Source: Epiperipatus broadwayi (Eukaryota; Onychophora; Udeonychophora; Euonychophora; Peripatidae). Taken from it: a stretch of 64,000 nucleotides of DNA. Every line of letters starts with the position of its first letter. Positions within the stretch are counted from its first letter, which is position 1. A program made the translations under genes and the position numbers. The notes beneath the pieces were generated by a model. The model saw only the letters and a list, made by a program, of their open reading frames with translations. It ran no database searches and was not told the DNA's origin. The stretch spans positions 4,446,963 through 4,510,962 of the forward strand of contig JAQFVV010006208.1 in NCBI GenBank assembly GCA_028023455.1, in the 5' to 3' direction. Below, piece by piece: positions 11,943 through 23,125 of this stretch.

Positions 11943-12204
11943 CCTTTACAAAATCTTAATATAAATGAGAAACAAAGAGCTGTGTTTGAATGTGTTGTCC
12001 AAGGAGAACCTACACCTGATATTAAATGGTTCCGAGAAGGTTCTCAAATTGAAAACTCACCTGATTTCCAAATTGCAAAGTCTTCTGATGGAGTATGTAA
12101 ACTTACAATCCCAGAAGCTTATTCTGAAGATTCTGGGAAGTTTACTTGTACTGCTACTAATAGTGCTGGAAGCAAATCGACGACAGCAAATCTTAACGTT
12201 CAAG
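11943..12204 (+). CDS. Exon 1: Ig I-set domain 1 (first strand missing)
   Basis: The acceptor is a pyrimidine-rich tract ending in AG at 11941-11942, and the donor is CAAG/gtaaag. The exon opens in phase 0 and ends in phase 1 (262 bases). It encodes residues 1-87 of the visible protein. The Ig core is clear: Cys17 in VFECVV, Trp29 in IKWFREG, and the motif EDSGKFTCTATNSAG with Cys69. This is the standard I-set pattern of C, W, then D-x-G-x-[YF]-x-C. The usual first A strand ahead of PLQNL is absent, so an upstream exon must supply it; none was recognised in 1-11942. An overlapping open frame from the ATG at 11965 is in the wrong frame. There is no start codon, so this is an internal exon. Confidence 0.93.
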
Positions 12205-12471
12205 GTAAAGTTTTATTTGATTATTTTAAAAATTTAATTAATGCAAAGTTTGGGAAATGGATTTGTTGATTAAAGAATAATGCTTGTTTTAATTCCAAAA
12301 CTAAGAAAACATTCTATCATTATTAGTCGTAATCTACTGTTGCTTTCTGGTTTATAATTTTTAATGAATGTTATAGCTTGTATTTAAGGTTCATTATAAA
12401 GTGATAATATTGATGTAATTAGAACATTATTTTTATATGCAATTTATTTATAAATATTCTTTTTTTAACAG

Positions 12472-12508
12472 CTTTTGAAATTTCAAAGACACTACCTCCT
12501 CCAACTCC
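12472..12508 (+). CDS. Exon 2: 37-base linker microexon
   Basis: The acceptor is a T-rich tract ending in aacag at 12467-12471, and the donor is CC/gtaagt, a near-consensus site. Joined to the single G left over from exon 1, it reads AFEISKTLPPPT plus two bases, a short linker with three consecutive prolines between Ig1 and Ig2. The exon is too small to be found by ORF length. Its support is the two good splice sites and exact phase agreement with exons 1 and 3 (needs 2 bases, leaves 2). The intron before it is only 267 bases, the shortest in this gene. The main doubt is whether it is constitutive or alternatively used. Confidence 0.75.
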
Positions 12509-12699
12509 GTAAGTATCACTTATTATATTCTGTAAATTCAATAAACTTTACTTCTTTTCTTATTATTTTGTAAATCAATAAATAGGAATAAAGGATGTGA
12601 TGTGATGCGACGTACTGTAGCTTCTTCTTAAACGAAGTCAAGAATCTCTCAGCAATTATACCAAGAGAAACTTGTTAGCTACTTAATTTTACATTCCCC

Positions 12700-13363
12700 A
12701 GTCTAAGTTTTCCCACAATCTGCTCCATCCCATTTCCACAACATAATCTTTGTCAACTCTACAGCCTTTATATCTAAATCCCTCTCATCTTTATTCAAAC
12801 CCAGCATAAAAACCAATAATCTACTTTCTGTATAATCACTTTTTTCATATTTATTTTTCCATGACTTCATTATATATGCCCTTTCTGTTTTCAAGCATTT
12901 ACATTCAATTAACAGATGCCTAATATTTTCTGTTCCTTCCATACATAATTTACAGACTAAATCACCCATATTTTTCCATTTACATGTATATTATTTTGTT
13001 ACTAAAGATCCTGTTCAAGCCTTAAACAATAAACTACTTTCCTTACTATTATCATATATTAACTCGCATCTAATATTCTGTTTATTTCTATATATATTTA
13101 AACTCTTTTTACTCTCCATACTAGTTCTCCAGCTCTCTTACTTCCCTATTCTTTATTAATAAATCTATTCTTTTATCCAAATTTTTTGCATACCATATTA
13201 CCTTTGTCACCCATCTTGCTGCCTGCCCTTTACTCATAACCCAATTAAATACTATTTTGGCTATTCTTTTATTATCCATAAACTGCAATCTATCTAACAT
13301 TTTCATTTTACTTTTTGCATTTCTCATACAGTAGTGCCATTCAGTGCCAGCTAGAGTAATCAA
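12700..13363 (-). pseudogene. LINE ORF2 C-terminus, broken
   Basis: Minus-strand translation gives, in order: RLQFMDNKRIAKIVFNWV and a basic stretch; MESKKSLNIYRNKQNIRCEL; then YDNSKESSLLFKARTGSL; then, after a stop and frame change, GDLVCKLCMEGTENIRHLLI followed by ECKCLKTER. The last is a C-x2-C-x7-H-x4-C zinc knuckle, the usual tail of LINE reverse-transcriptase proteins. At least two stops separate the blocks. No A tail or target duplication was identified. The high-coordinate end abuts a family B fragment at 13325-13376, so one element probably inserted into or recombined with the other. Confidence 0.75.
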
Positions 13364-13545
13364 TAGATCATGTGATATAAAGGAAAGATGAATAACATTA
13401 CAAATAAACTACAGCTAAGCACTGCTTTCAACCGGGCAGATCATATTCATAGCACCAGATAAAATCAGATTCGTGGACCTGCCCTATCAAAAGCAGTGCT
13501 AGGCTGCAGTTTGTTTGTAATATTATTCATTTTCCCTTTATAGTG
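13325..13545. repeat. Family B fragment plus a separate 165-bp fold-back
   Basis: 13325-13376 matches family B (CATACAGTAGTGCCATTCAG). 13378-13545 is a hairpin whose arms share CTGCAG/AGCACTGCTTT and GGCAG near the centre and GAATAACATTACAAA at the ends. Confidence 0.7.
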
Positions 13546-14299
13546 AACTACTCCTATTCATTGAATCACTTATATTGTAATGACTTCTCCATTGAGTATT
13601 TTGTTAATATGTGATAATTTTTATCCCATATTGCTGTTGAAAGTCAATGCTCACGGGTGAGTGCAAGGAAATTTGAAAAGCGTGTGACCAGAGGATTGTT
13701 CCTTCTTTGTAATATTATATATATGAGTTAATACATTCACTGTGATGGCAGTGTTGCAATAGCATGATGAACCTGAAAGCTAAAGATTTATGGATCAAAT
13801 TCCCAACTATCATTTTAGTGCTTGAACATCACATTATTTTCGGAGTAATAACTATTCTTTCAGTTTTTATTTTTAGTTGGTAAATAAGTGATGATTCAAC
13901 ATTAAGAACTACTTAACACTAACATTGTTTTTAATGTATACAAAATTATTTTCAGAATTTCCGTTTATAATTGTTATATTTCTATCTTACAAATGTCTTT
14001 CAATTTGTATACAAATTTACTTGTATATAAATCAAAAAAACACAAAGCATGTCATTATGCTTAGAAAAATGCTTCTAGTCAATATGTTTTGCTTGATTTT
14101 TGTTAATTATGAAATGTGAACTGAATTTTACAGAGAAACAGTTATATGTGCTATGGAGAATTATGGAATAACTTATATTAGGAATAACCAGAAAATGTAT
14201 GAAAAGAGCAGTAATTTACTTTATCATTGTACTTCATAAATGTATATTATAAGTATGAAATATGAATTTTTTCTACAGTATAGGCTTCTTCATACCTGC

Positions 14300-14640
14300 A
14301 CTTATATATGTAATATATAGGGGGTTTAAACTCAGTCTTTCACATGACCCTCAACCATCCATGCTATCTCATACTGCTGTGGTGGAGTGGTTTGAAGCCC
14401 ATCCATTAAAATATGAAGGTTGGCTATCTTAATATAAGCTGAACTTTGATTATATATATATATGTGAAGATGATAATCTAAACCAACTGACAAATGCTGG
14501 TTTAGAATGAAATACTTGTTTTGGTGAGTATTTATCTTTTCGACAAATGTGTGATCAAGGGTATCAGCAGTATGAGATAGCATGGATGGTTGAGAGTTGT
14601 GTGAAAGTCTGAGTTCAACCCCCCTATATATTATAAGTAT
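14300..14640. mobile_element. Family G fold-back
   Basis: A short antisense end (GGGGGTTTAAACTCAGTC) is followed by a sense copy with CCAACTGACAAATGCTGG (core damaged) and the same end sequence. A 29-bp piece with TAAGTATGAATAAATTAGGG is duplicated just after it. Confidence 0.65.
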
Positions 14641-14699
14641 GAATAAATTAGGGGATATATAAGTATGAATAAATTAGGGGATATCAGATGGTAATATCA

Positions 14700-16935
14700 G
14701 CCAAATCTCCATGTCACTAATACCTAACTATTGGCCTTCATCAATGAGGAGTATTGAATACTTAATGCAATTATTAGCAGGTGTTAGTAAATTATCAGTT
14801 TATATTTGGTTATGTTTGCATTTGATTTTTAAATTTTGAGCCTGTACCTGTCACTACTGTACTAAATTGTACAGGTTATTACAGTTGTTTGTTTTCAGTA
14901 ATAATTGATACACATACAAAAGATTTGCAAAAATAATTAAAATATTAGCTATTTATATTTTAACACATACTACTGTTGTAAAAAGATAAAATGACAGATT
15001 TATAAATATCGTATTACTACTTTTGAATAATAATTTTTAAGTATTTTAAAAATAAGAAAAATTACAGCAATTAAAAAAGAGAGAGAAATATTCATGTTTC
15101 TTATTCTAAGCAATTGGTTTTACTTTTAAAAATATTATATATCGGTCTTTGAAATTAAACTGAGAGACTGCGAACCTCTCAAGCGCTTATAACTATCAAC
15201 AGCCAATCAGTCTTTATTTAATTCTAAACAGACGGTAATCAATCGCTGTGAGGTAACTCTTGATACAAGCCTCAGTGGCCATATTGTCTCTTTCTACCTA
15301 AATGCAATTATATAGGTCAATCATAAGTATCTTGAACCAAGAGCATGAATATTTTATATTATTCACTTTACTTCCATTTTCATTATTACCCTCTTATCTT
15401 TTGAAAGTCTTTATCATGTGGCTTGAATTGAGAGTTTCCTCATGTAGAACAAAAACATTGATTTAATATAAACAGCACAGCACGGGTTTAGCAGATGATT
15501 ACTGGGTTTTTAGAATTACAGTTTGAAACTGCACTATTAAATATCTTAGTCAATTACATGAGTCTTTATTTAGTACCTGGATGTAGAATTCGGTATTTTT
15601 AGCTGAGGAAAGTAAAAGAAAATTTAGTTTCAATCTGGTTAATTGATCGCGGTTATGTTGACTTCGTGGGGCATATGACAATTCATTCATTTAGTAACAT
15701 ATAAATCTATAACTTTTTTTTTTCCATTTTAAAATATTTACTCAGTAACATAAATGAAATACCTAAATAATTGCAGTAAATAAAATTTAAATAAGTAATC
15801 GAATAATTTGTAGCTTGGGGAGGGGGGGGCGGAGGGGGATGGCATAAGAAGTTGTAGCATTAAAATGATAAACTAACGACATATTCATTTCATAAAATTG
15901 AGATCTTTTTTTCAATCTTCTTTAGCAGAAAATTGATCCCAGAATCTTTAATTAATAAATCTGCCAATTCATTATTATGCCAAACACCTCAGAGAACAAT
16001 TACAGTAGTAGCGATTCTTAATTATTTTTTTAATTTTATTTTATTATAATTTTTACATTTTTTAACTTTATAAATTTGTACATATATATAGAATAAGTGC
16101 AAACAATCAATTGGCAGCAACATTTCAATGTTAGCGGAAGAAAAGGGTTTTATTTTTATTTTGTATTAGTCATGGCCACCGCGCTTTCGATGTCGAACAC
16201 CAGGGCATAACTAACATAGAATAAAAATAAAAATCTTGCACTGATGTTAAACATTGCTGCCAATTTATTACAAACCATGAAGAGGATAATATACAAACAT
16301 ATATGTTTATTTCTCTATAAGTATATATATATGTGTTTGAATATATAAATAGTAAATATCTGGTTAAAGAAAATATTTTCACAGATTAGTTAAAATGTAA
16401 CACTGAAAGAAATAACAATTTTTGTAGTAACTAGAGAAAAATGATCAGCAGTTATAATAGATAATAGATAACTCAATTAAAATTGGCACCTCCAGAATAA
16501 ATCATATGCTCCAGAACCCAAAAATAGCTTTTGTCCGACTTTCTTAGAGATAAAAAACCAGAAATTCCCATTTATTTTTACGTTTACTTATAAAAGACAA
16601 ATATCCTATCTGGAAAAAGGGGTCTTTCCAGTATCCCCTCATAGAATTGCTGTATAAAATGTCTAAAATCTTATTTATATATAATAATTTCTAGAAGCAG
16701 ATATTAACTTCTAGAATCATTTTTTAATTAATTATTCAATTAACCTGGAATATGTCATCCATTTTCTTTTACTTCTTAAGATCTTATAAACATGGCAATA
16801 TATATATATAATGATATTTGCAAGCTTCTATATTCTTAATCTCAGAGATGATTGGATGATGACATACTGCAAGTATGTTGATTAATTAAAAGGTGATACC
16901 AGGAGTTAATGGTGGCTTCTAGAAATTATTATTAT
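14700..16935. other. Long stretch without gene; contains a G-rich run
   Basis: AT-rich, no exon found. A G tract at 15817-15838 (GGGG, then eight G, then GG and GGGGG separated by single bases) could form a G-quadruplex on the plus strand. Confidence 0.5.
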
Positions 16936-17260
16936 TAAATGAATGTTATTAAACAAGGTAAAACTCTCCGTACAGTAGCGCCACCTTGTGCCAACCAGAG
17001 TAATCAATGGATGCCAGAAGGCTTGTGCATAAAATCCCTATGTGCCTACTCATCCAATATCCCCAGACTAGTTTCTGGCTTCTGTGAATATTGGATGAAT
17101 AGGCACTAGATAGGGATTTTATGCACAAGCCTTCTGGCATCCATTGATTACTCTGGTTGGCCCAGGATGGTACTACTGTATGGAAAGTTTTGCCTTGTTT
17201 AATAACAATTATGTGCTAGTATAAGAGACAGTGATCATGTGATGTTAAATGAATGTTATT
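16935..17260. mobile_element. Family B fold-back, short loop, flanking repeat
   Basis: Near-palindrome with GGCTTGTGCATAAAATCCCT and its inverse. TTAAATGAATGTTATT flanks at 16935-16950 and 17245-17260; part of this may belong to the element's own end. The hammerhead region is mostly deleted at the centre. Confidence 0.85.
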
Positions 17261-17539
17261 GTTAATATTCTATCATATATATGTGTGTTTGCGATATGAA
17301 CTTGTAACTAATTAGATTTGCAACACACTATTCCAAACATGTTACAAAATATCTCACTTGAAGTTCCAGTTTATTAGATGAGATAAAAATTTGAAATACT
17401 TGATCTTCCTGAAAGAAATGGCAGGCAGACATTTTAATTTATACAACCAAATTACAATGATATATAACAAGTTTAGAAGAGTCCATTGCAAATCTGAAAG
17501 ATTTGATTGAATTATATATATATTGTACTTAATGTTTTC

Positions 17540-17700
17540 ACAGTTATGACCCACAACTCTCAGTACCATCTTATATTGCTGACCCACCTGATCACACTCA
17601 TGTAGACCTGTGTGTGATCAGATGGGTCAGCAATATAAGATGGCACTGAGAGTTGTAGTTCATTTGGAAGTCTGAGTTCAAATCCCACATATTTTACATA
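17540..17700. repeat. Hairpin with family G tail
   Basis: Arms about 17552-17597 and 17610-17657 share TATATTGCTGACCCA; followed by the G-family end GTCTGAGTTCAAATCCC. Confidence 0.7.
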
Positions 17701-18207
17701 TATAAATGCAGGTGTTATGTCTGTACAATGTATACAGTTATATGATGTAACTAAAATAGTTTTTAGATTAAACCATATGTTATTTTTGATTACTTACCAA
17801 CGTTTCAATGAAATAGCATCCGCCATTATCAAGGTTGACTTTTCAAAGAAAAGCCATTATATCTCAAATAGTAATGAGATTGAGTGTGAGGCAAACAATG
17901 AGATTGAGTATGAAGTAGTTAATGAATTCAGAATATGTGGATTAAAATGTTTATTTTCTTCAGTTTCACCATCAATTGATTTCAAGTTTTAATTAGAAGA
18001 AAGAGATAAAATAAGTAGTCTTCATAAGACTGGAATAGATTATACTTCATCTGCTCTATTTAAATGTGTTGGTCTTCTCTTTCTTCTAATATGAACTTAA
18101 TTAATTAATGGTGAAACTGAAGAAAATAAACATTTTGTTAATCCATATATTCTGACTGCTTAACTACTTCGTGCTCATTCTCATTCTTTACCTCACCCTC
18201 AATCTTG

Positions 18208-18789
18208 TTACTATTAGAGATTAAAACAGGCAAAACTCTCTATACATATTGCCACTCAATGCAAGCCAGAGTAATCAATGGATGCCAGAAGGCTTATGCA
18301 TAAAATCCCCATCTATTTCCTACTCATCCAATATCCCCAGACTAGTTTCTGGCTTGTGGCCTTCATCAGTGAGGAGCCTTGGATCTGAGAGCACTGCACC
18401 TAGATCTTAGGATCTAATGCAACACTGCAGCATCCACCTTTTATCTCTACTTAACTAAAAAACTATGAGACTTAAATTGAAAACACTCGTAGTTTTGTAG
18501 TTAAGTAGAGATAAAAGGTGGCTGCTGGAGTGTTGCATTAGATTCTAAGGTCTAGATGCAGTGCTCCCAGATCCAAGGCTCCTCACTGACGAAGGCCACA
18601 AGCCAGAAACTATTCTGGGGATATTGGATGAGTAGGCACTAGATGGGGATTTTACGCACAAGCCTTCAGGCATCCATTGTTTACTCTGGATTGCATTGAG
18701 TGGCAATATGTATAGAGAGTTTTGCCTGTTTTAATAACAGTTAAGCATAAGAAATAGTGATCATGTGATGTTTATTTACTATTACAGAT
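18208..18789. mobile_element. Family B fold-back inserted into element A
   Basis: TTACTATTAGAGAT (18208-18221) and TTACTATTACAGAT (18776-18789) flank it. The uninterrupted arm of A carries the same target once (inverted, about 17862-17875), which proves insertion. Arms are about 250 bp with a loop near 18475. Confidence 0.93.
18334..18375 (-). ncRNA. Hammerhead-like ribozyme motif, family B
   Basis: Minus strand: TCCTCA, CTGATGA, AGGC-CACAA-GCCA, GAAAC, TA, GTC, TGGGGA. Stem I pairs 6 bp (one G-U). Stem II is 3 bp beyond an A-A mismatch. Helix III is minimal but ACTAGT is palindromic, allowing a two-molecule helix III. Confidence 0.65.
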
Positions 18790-19019
18790 CTAACAGCTTT
18801 TCTTTGAAAAGTTAACATTGACGATGGCAGATGCTATTTTGTCGAAACATTGGGAATTAATCAACATTAACACACAGTTTAACCCAAAAACTATTTTATA
18901 TATATGTGTGCCCGTCTGTACTATGAAATTTGCATAATATTTAAAGTTAGTACTTTAGAGTTGTTGTTTTTTTGTTGTTCTAAATACATTTTTTTAAACT
19001 ATTTATTATTTATTTTCAG

Positions 19020-19211
19020 TGAAAGACCAAAACTACCCATAGCCCAAAAGCCAAAGGTAGTTGGTCTTATTCCGCCTCATTTTGAAAAACTGCTTCGCAA
19101 TTGCAAATTTATTGAAGGTGGTACTGCCACCTTTGATTGCAGAGTTGTTGGGGATCCTTTCCCCCAGATTATCTGGAGTAGAAAAGGCATTCCTATCAAA
19201 TCTATTTACAG
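19020..19211 (+). CDS. Exon 3: linker and first half of Ig domain 2
   Basis: The acceptor is tattttcag at 19011-19019, and the donor is ACAG/gtaagc. The exon takes one base to complete a Pro codon and ends with AG of an Arg codon (phase 2). It encodes residues about 100-164. A basic Pro/Lys linker (RPKLPIAQKPKVVG) is followed by PPHFEKLL and the first Ig half with Cys140 in TFDCRVVG and Trp152 in IIWSRKG. The exon stops after the C-D strands at SIYR, the same structural point at which exon 9 stops (DYHYR), also in phase 2. That match suggests domain duplication that carried the intron. The intron following it is 7.1 kb and full of B, F and D family repeats. Confidence 0.93.
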
Positions 19212-19396
19212 GTAAGCCACAAGACTGTAAAGAATTTTTATTCTGTTTAATTAATAATTATATTCATATATGTGTGTATATATGTAATAATGAATACTAA
19301 AAAAATAAATGGTTTATCAGAATAAATTATTTCAAAAGAAAGTACAATTTTTTAAAAAAATGTATTTCATAGTTTTGTAGTGTCACTAAATTTTGA

Positions 19397-19889
19397 TGTT
19401 ATACCAGGGGTGGGAAAATAGTGGCCCAAGGGCCACATGCGGTCCGCTAAGAGTTTTTATGTGACCCACCAAGACAATCAGAAAAATTCGCCTTGAACCG
19501 AGATTTCCTTCCTGTGTGTGACCGAAGATTCATCTCGTATTTTCCACTAAAATGGCCACATCAATACACGTGCAGTGTAGATACAATGTGCAGTGCTTTT
19601 CCAGTTGATCTGGTTAATTTCAATTTTGTCTTTGCATTAGCAAATATATACAGTTCCAACTTTAGTTAAACCTTGAAACCTCCGAAAAATGTAATATTGG
19701 TGATGAAGGTCATGTGGACAAACAAATATTTCTTTGATAATACAGGGAATAAAGCAGTGTGTTTATTGTGTCATGAAAAAAGGTGCAGCCCTCCGCTAAC
19801 CTTCGCTTCTACAAGGTGGCCCCCGATGTGGCCCTCCGCCAACCTCTGTAGCCCCTGAGCCAAAACAATTGCCCACCTCTGAGTTATAC
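19397..19889. mobile_element. hAT-type DNA transposon fragment with 8-bp duplication
   Basis: Ends CAGGGGTGGGAAAATAG and CAATTGCCCACCTCTG form imperfect terminal inverted repeats. Flanking 8-mers TGTTATAC (19397-19404) and AGTTATAC (19882-19889) match at 7 of 8, as expected for hAT. Inside, NKYFFDNTGNKAVCLLCHEK resembles the N-terminal BED-type zinc finger of hAT transposases. Most of the transposase is missing, so it is non-autonomous. The block is GC-richer than its surroundings. Confidence 0.85.
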
Positions 19890-20384
19890 AGTGATAAATG
19901 TTAATTAGGTTGGGGGGCGGGTATTTTGTTGATACAATTTTTTAACGATATCCTATGCCTTCAGTCTTAATTAAAATCCAGGTCGTAATAATTTTATCAT
20001 TATAAGAAAATTTTTAAATGGTTTGATGTGGCAATTATTTATTTAATTGACTATCACTGTACTGTAATTAAATACTTTAGTAAATCAAAATTTAACTTCC
20101 ACATTAACCCATCACTCTCACTTCTATTATTGTGTCTTTACTTCAGTGTTAGGCATAAATAGGATAGAAAAATGAAACACTTTTTTATATATAATATTAA
20201 ATATAATTTAATGTACTGAAATGGTAATCAAGGTATTAACTAAATAAAGAAAATATTAAGTAACAAATATTAAAAAGAAGAAAAAATATATTGTACAATT
20301 AACAAAAATATCTAAAGTCAAATAATTCACACAATAAAATATTTAGTGTGATTTTACATATTTTTAGAAAGACCTTAATTAATT
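19890..20384. other. No feature seen
   Basis: AT-rich intron; no repeat or exon recognised. Confidence 0.5.
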
Positions 20385-20700
20385 TTTCTGAAGGTTTGTG
20401 ATGATGGTGTTCTAGTTGTATTTTTATATTGGATTATTTACATCGTCTAATATATTGAACGTCTTTAGAAAAATTTATTATTTAAATATTCCAAATACAT
20501 TCAACTGTTAGTAGTAACACATAAACAGGTTAGTTATGCACAATGTTTCAAGAGATATTATTCTCTCTCTCTTCTTCAGGTGTTTCTGGCATGACCAGTG
20601 ACAATACTAGCATGGGATTTGAACCTGGGTCCTTATATTCTTGATTATTATTGAATTTTAAGGTAACACTCTAACCAACTGAGCCATCCTACCAAAGGCA
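20385..20700. mobile_element. Family F element with tRNA-like segment
   Basis: Begins GAAGGTTTGTGATGATGG. On the minus strand 20600-20690 contains GGATGGCTCAGTTGGTTAGA (A-box like) and CCAGGTTCAAATCCC (B-box like), so this half is a tRNA-derived SINE head. Confidence 0.7.
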
Positions 20701-20917
20701 ACAGTCAGTAGAAATTTCATATACTTATCTATGAGGTTCCTCCTGATTTCTTCATTTTTTCCTTAAGAGCAAAATTGATTGGTGGCTTCCATACATTATG
20801 TATAGGGACACTAAGTAGGTTTATGGGATTTTTGCCATTGTCATGTGAACAGCTTCTTTAAATTTTCTTCTTTGTACCTTTTTTCTCTGTCCAATATTTT
20901 TGTATTTTCCCAATTAA

Positions 20918-21652
20918 ACATATGTTCTTTAAGCTAATAAACATCACATGATCACCATTTCTTATGCTTGCTTATAACTGTTATTAAAACAGGCAAAACT
21001 CTATACGTATTGCACTTAGATCCTAAGATCTAGATGCAGTGCTCTCAGATCCAATGCTACTCACTGACAAAGGTCACAAGCCAGAAACTAGTCTGGGGAT
21101 ATTGGATGAGTTTTCTCTAGATGGTGATTTTATGCACAAGCCTTCTGAAATCTATTGATTACTCTGGCTTGCAATGAGTGGCAATACATATAGAGAGTTT
21201 TGCCTGTTTTAATAACAGTTATAAGCAAGCAGAAGAAATGGTGATCATGTGATGTTTATTGGCTTAAAACTAAGCCTGCCTAATAGGATAGTGGTGGCTA
21301 TGGTTATTAAAGAACCAAAGTCACAAAAGTGTATAGATAATGAACTGATTTAAGATCTATATGACTATATAAGCTAATGAGCTTGGATTGAAAATATTAT
21401 AGTGTTTTTAATTTAAAACTCATAGTTTTGGAGTGTTGCATTAGATTCTAAGATCTAAATGCAGTGCTCTCAGATCCAAGTCTCTTCACTGATGAAGGCC
21501 ACAAGCCAGAAACCAGTCTGGGGATATTGGATGAGTAGACACTAGATGAAGATTTTATGCACAAGCCTTCTGGCATCCATTGATTACTCTGGCTTGCATT
21601 GAGAGGCAATACATATAGAGAGTTTTGCCTGTTTCAATAACATATGTCCTTT
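20918..21652. mobile_element. Family B dimer: one inverted and two head-to-tail units
   Basis: ACATATGTTCTTT (20918-20930) and ACATATGTCCTTT (21640-21652) flank one 709-bp insertion. It starts with a short antisense arm, then two sense units whose CTGA cores lie 425 bp apart (21064 and 21489). The joint includes GGATAGTGGTGGCTATGG, seen also in the 49-kb and 55-kb copies. Confidence 0.9.
21483..21524 (+). ncRNA. Hammerhead-like ribozyme motif, family B
   Basis: TCTTCA, CTGATGA, AGGC-CACAA-GCCA, GAAAC, CA, GTC, TGGGGA. All core bases are intact; stem I has 6 pairs including two G-U. Confidence 0.6.
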
Positions 21653-22394
21653 ACCGGTATTATATCACAATCGGTTCAGTTATAGGCACCTCTTAATTAA
21701 TTTTATTTTCTTTGACATGACTTGATATATTTTCTTTTATTCATGCTTGCTCTTTTATCATCTGAAGATAAAGATCAGATGGTCATAACTTCTATTTAGT
21801 TCATAGATCATTATTCAACAACAAACTAGAAATAGACATATTGATCTGATCAGAGTACCATCTTTAACCACTCAGCACATAGGACAGCCATTGACAGACA
21901 TGCCAAATGAGTCTTTAGCCTGCTATGGATAGTTTCTTAAAGCTGCTTTCGATGAATGGGGATTGGGTTCTTAATGTTCATTATCAGCTATTTTGCAGGT
22001 TATCAGTTAATGCTGCCTCCACATATCTGATGGTTTCAGGTTGTTTATTTGCCCTGTTACCGATCAATTTCTTTCAGCAGAGAAAATAAAAGAGACCAAA
22101 AATCTGCATCTCTCCCTGCTTTTTTTATAAATTGAATTTCTTTTTAATTGTAACTTTTATTCCAGAAGTTAAATTTGTATTTTTAATCCACAATTAAAAT
22201 TATCTCCAGACTACTATCTGCTATTCTTTTGTTTTGTGTTTTCAAATTTACTAGTTGCTTAGCCATACTTTTTCTCTTCAATTTCTATTACAAAAAAAAA
22301 TTAAAATTAAGTATGGTATGTATTTCATGCTTTAAGTTTTTTTAATGCATTAAAAATGCATAAAATATAAAACTTATTTATATCTAATAATAAA

Positions 22395-22640
22395 ACTCAT
22401 ACTTTCTTCTTCTTCTTCTTCTCCTCCTCATTTTTTTGTCATTGTCATCATCTTCCTCCTCCTCCTCTTTTTCTTCCTCCTCCTCTTCTTCTTCTTTTTG
22501 TTATTACTTTCTTCTTCTCCTCCTCATTTTTTTTGTCATTGTCATCATCTTCCTCCTCCTCCTCTTTTTCTTCCTCCTCCTCTTCTTCTTCTTTTTGTTA
22601 TTGCTGCTGCTGTTGTTGTTAATAATAATAATAATAATTA
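22395..22640. repeat. Polypyrimidine tract with duplicated block, then trinucleotide runs
   Basis: A block of about 100 bases made of TTC/TCC repeats and GTCATTGTCATCATC occurs twice (about 22410 and 22513), followed by TGC, TTG and AAT runs. A long Ser/Phe frame here is an artefact. Confidence 0.9.
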
Positions 22641-22642
22641 CT

Positions 22643-22863
22643 ATGTCTAAATGTTCTAAAATGCAGGTAATGGTGAAGCTAAGTACAAATTGTGATATTA
22701 ATTGGATGAGAGCTTTCGAGAAGTTTTATCTTCTCATAATCATAGCATACATTTTCGATCATGCTCACACAACTCGCTATTATTATGAGAAGATAAAACT
22801 TCTCGAAAGTGCTCACATTACAATTTGTACTTAGCTTCACCATTGCCCTGCATTTAGACATAT
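22643..22863. repeat. Fold-back K, 220 bp
   Basis: Arms share ATGTCTAAATG, GGTGAAGCTAAGTACAAATT and CGAGAAGTTTTATCTTCTCA; the loop is near 22755. Confidence 0.9.
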
Positions 22864-23125
22864 TACTTGTTTAATTGGGAAGTCTATGGTTTTCTTATTC
22901 TTATATTATTAATTACATTTTTAAATTAAATTTACGTGGCATTTCTTTCTTTCACTCATTGGCAACTAAATATTATTTATTTTCTCTTTTTATTGAGCTT
23001 TAGTCAATTGTAGGGACAAAATATCAAATATTAACACAAGTAGTTAATGAAAACTATTTTCATGTTGATTAATAATAAAGTTTTGTTGTAATACAGTATA
23101 ATAAATATTTAAAGCCAGTTACAGC

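Larger units (their letters stand above)
17745..18900. mobile_element. Fold-back element A, split by a nested B element
   Basis: Left arm 17745-17995; right arm 18060-18207 plus 18790-18900. Matching arm pieces include CTTTTCAAAGAAAAGC and GAAGAAAATAAAC. Removing the B insertion (18222-18775) and one target copy restores a continuous inverted repeat. Near each arm end is a CTTGATAATGGC to GAAACGTTGG type motif. Confidence 0.85.

Noticed and set aside
11965-12237. ATG-started frame overlapping exon 1
   Set aside because: Wrong frame; the Ig core lies in the frame that opens at the splice acceptor.
17717-17992. 91-codon frame
   Set aside because: It covers the left arm of fold-back A, and the same sequence is present inverted downstream.
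20385-20700. Family F as another hammerhead carrier
   Set aside because: CTGAAGA and GAAAC occur in order, but the stem and cleavage triplet (GTG) do not fit, and other F copies lose the pattern.
22436-22834. Frame beginning with polyserine and polyphenylalanine
   Set aside because: Translation of a polypyrimidine microsatellite and a hairpin arm.
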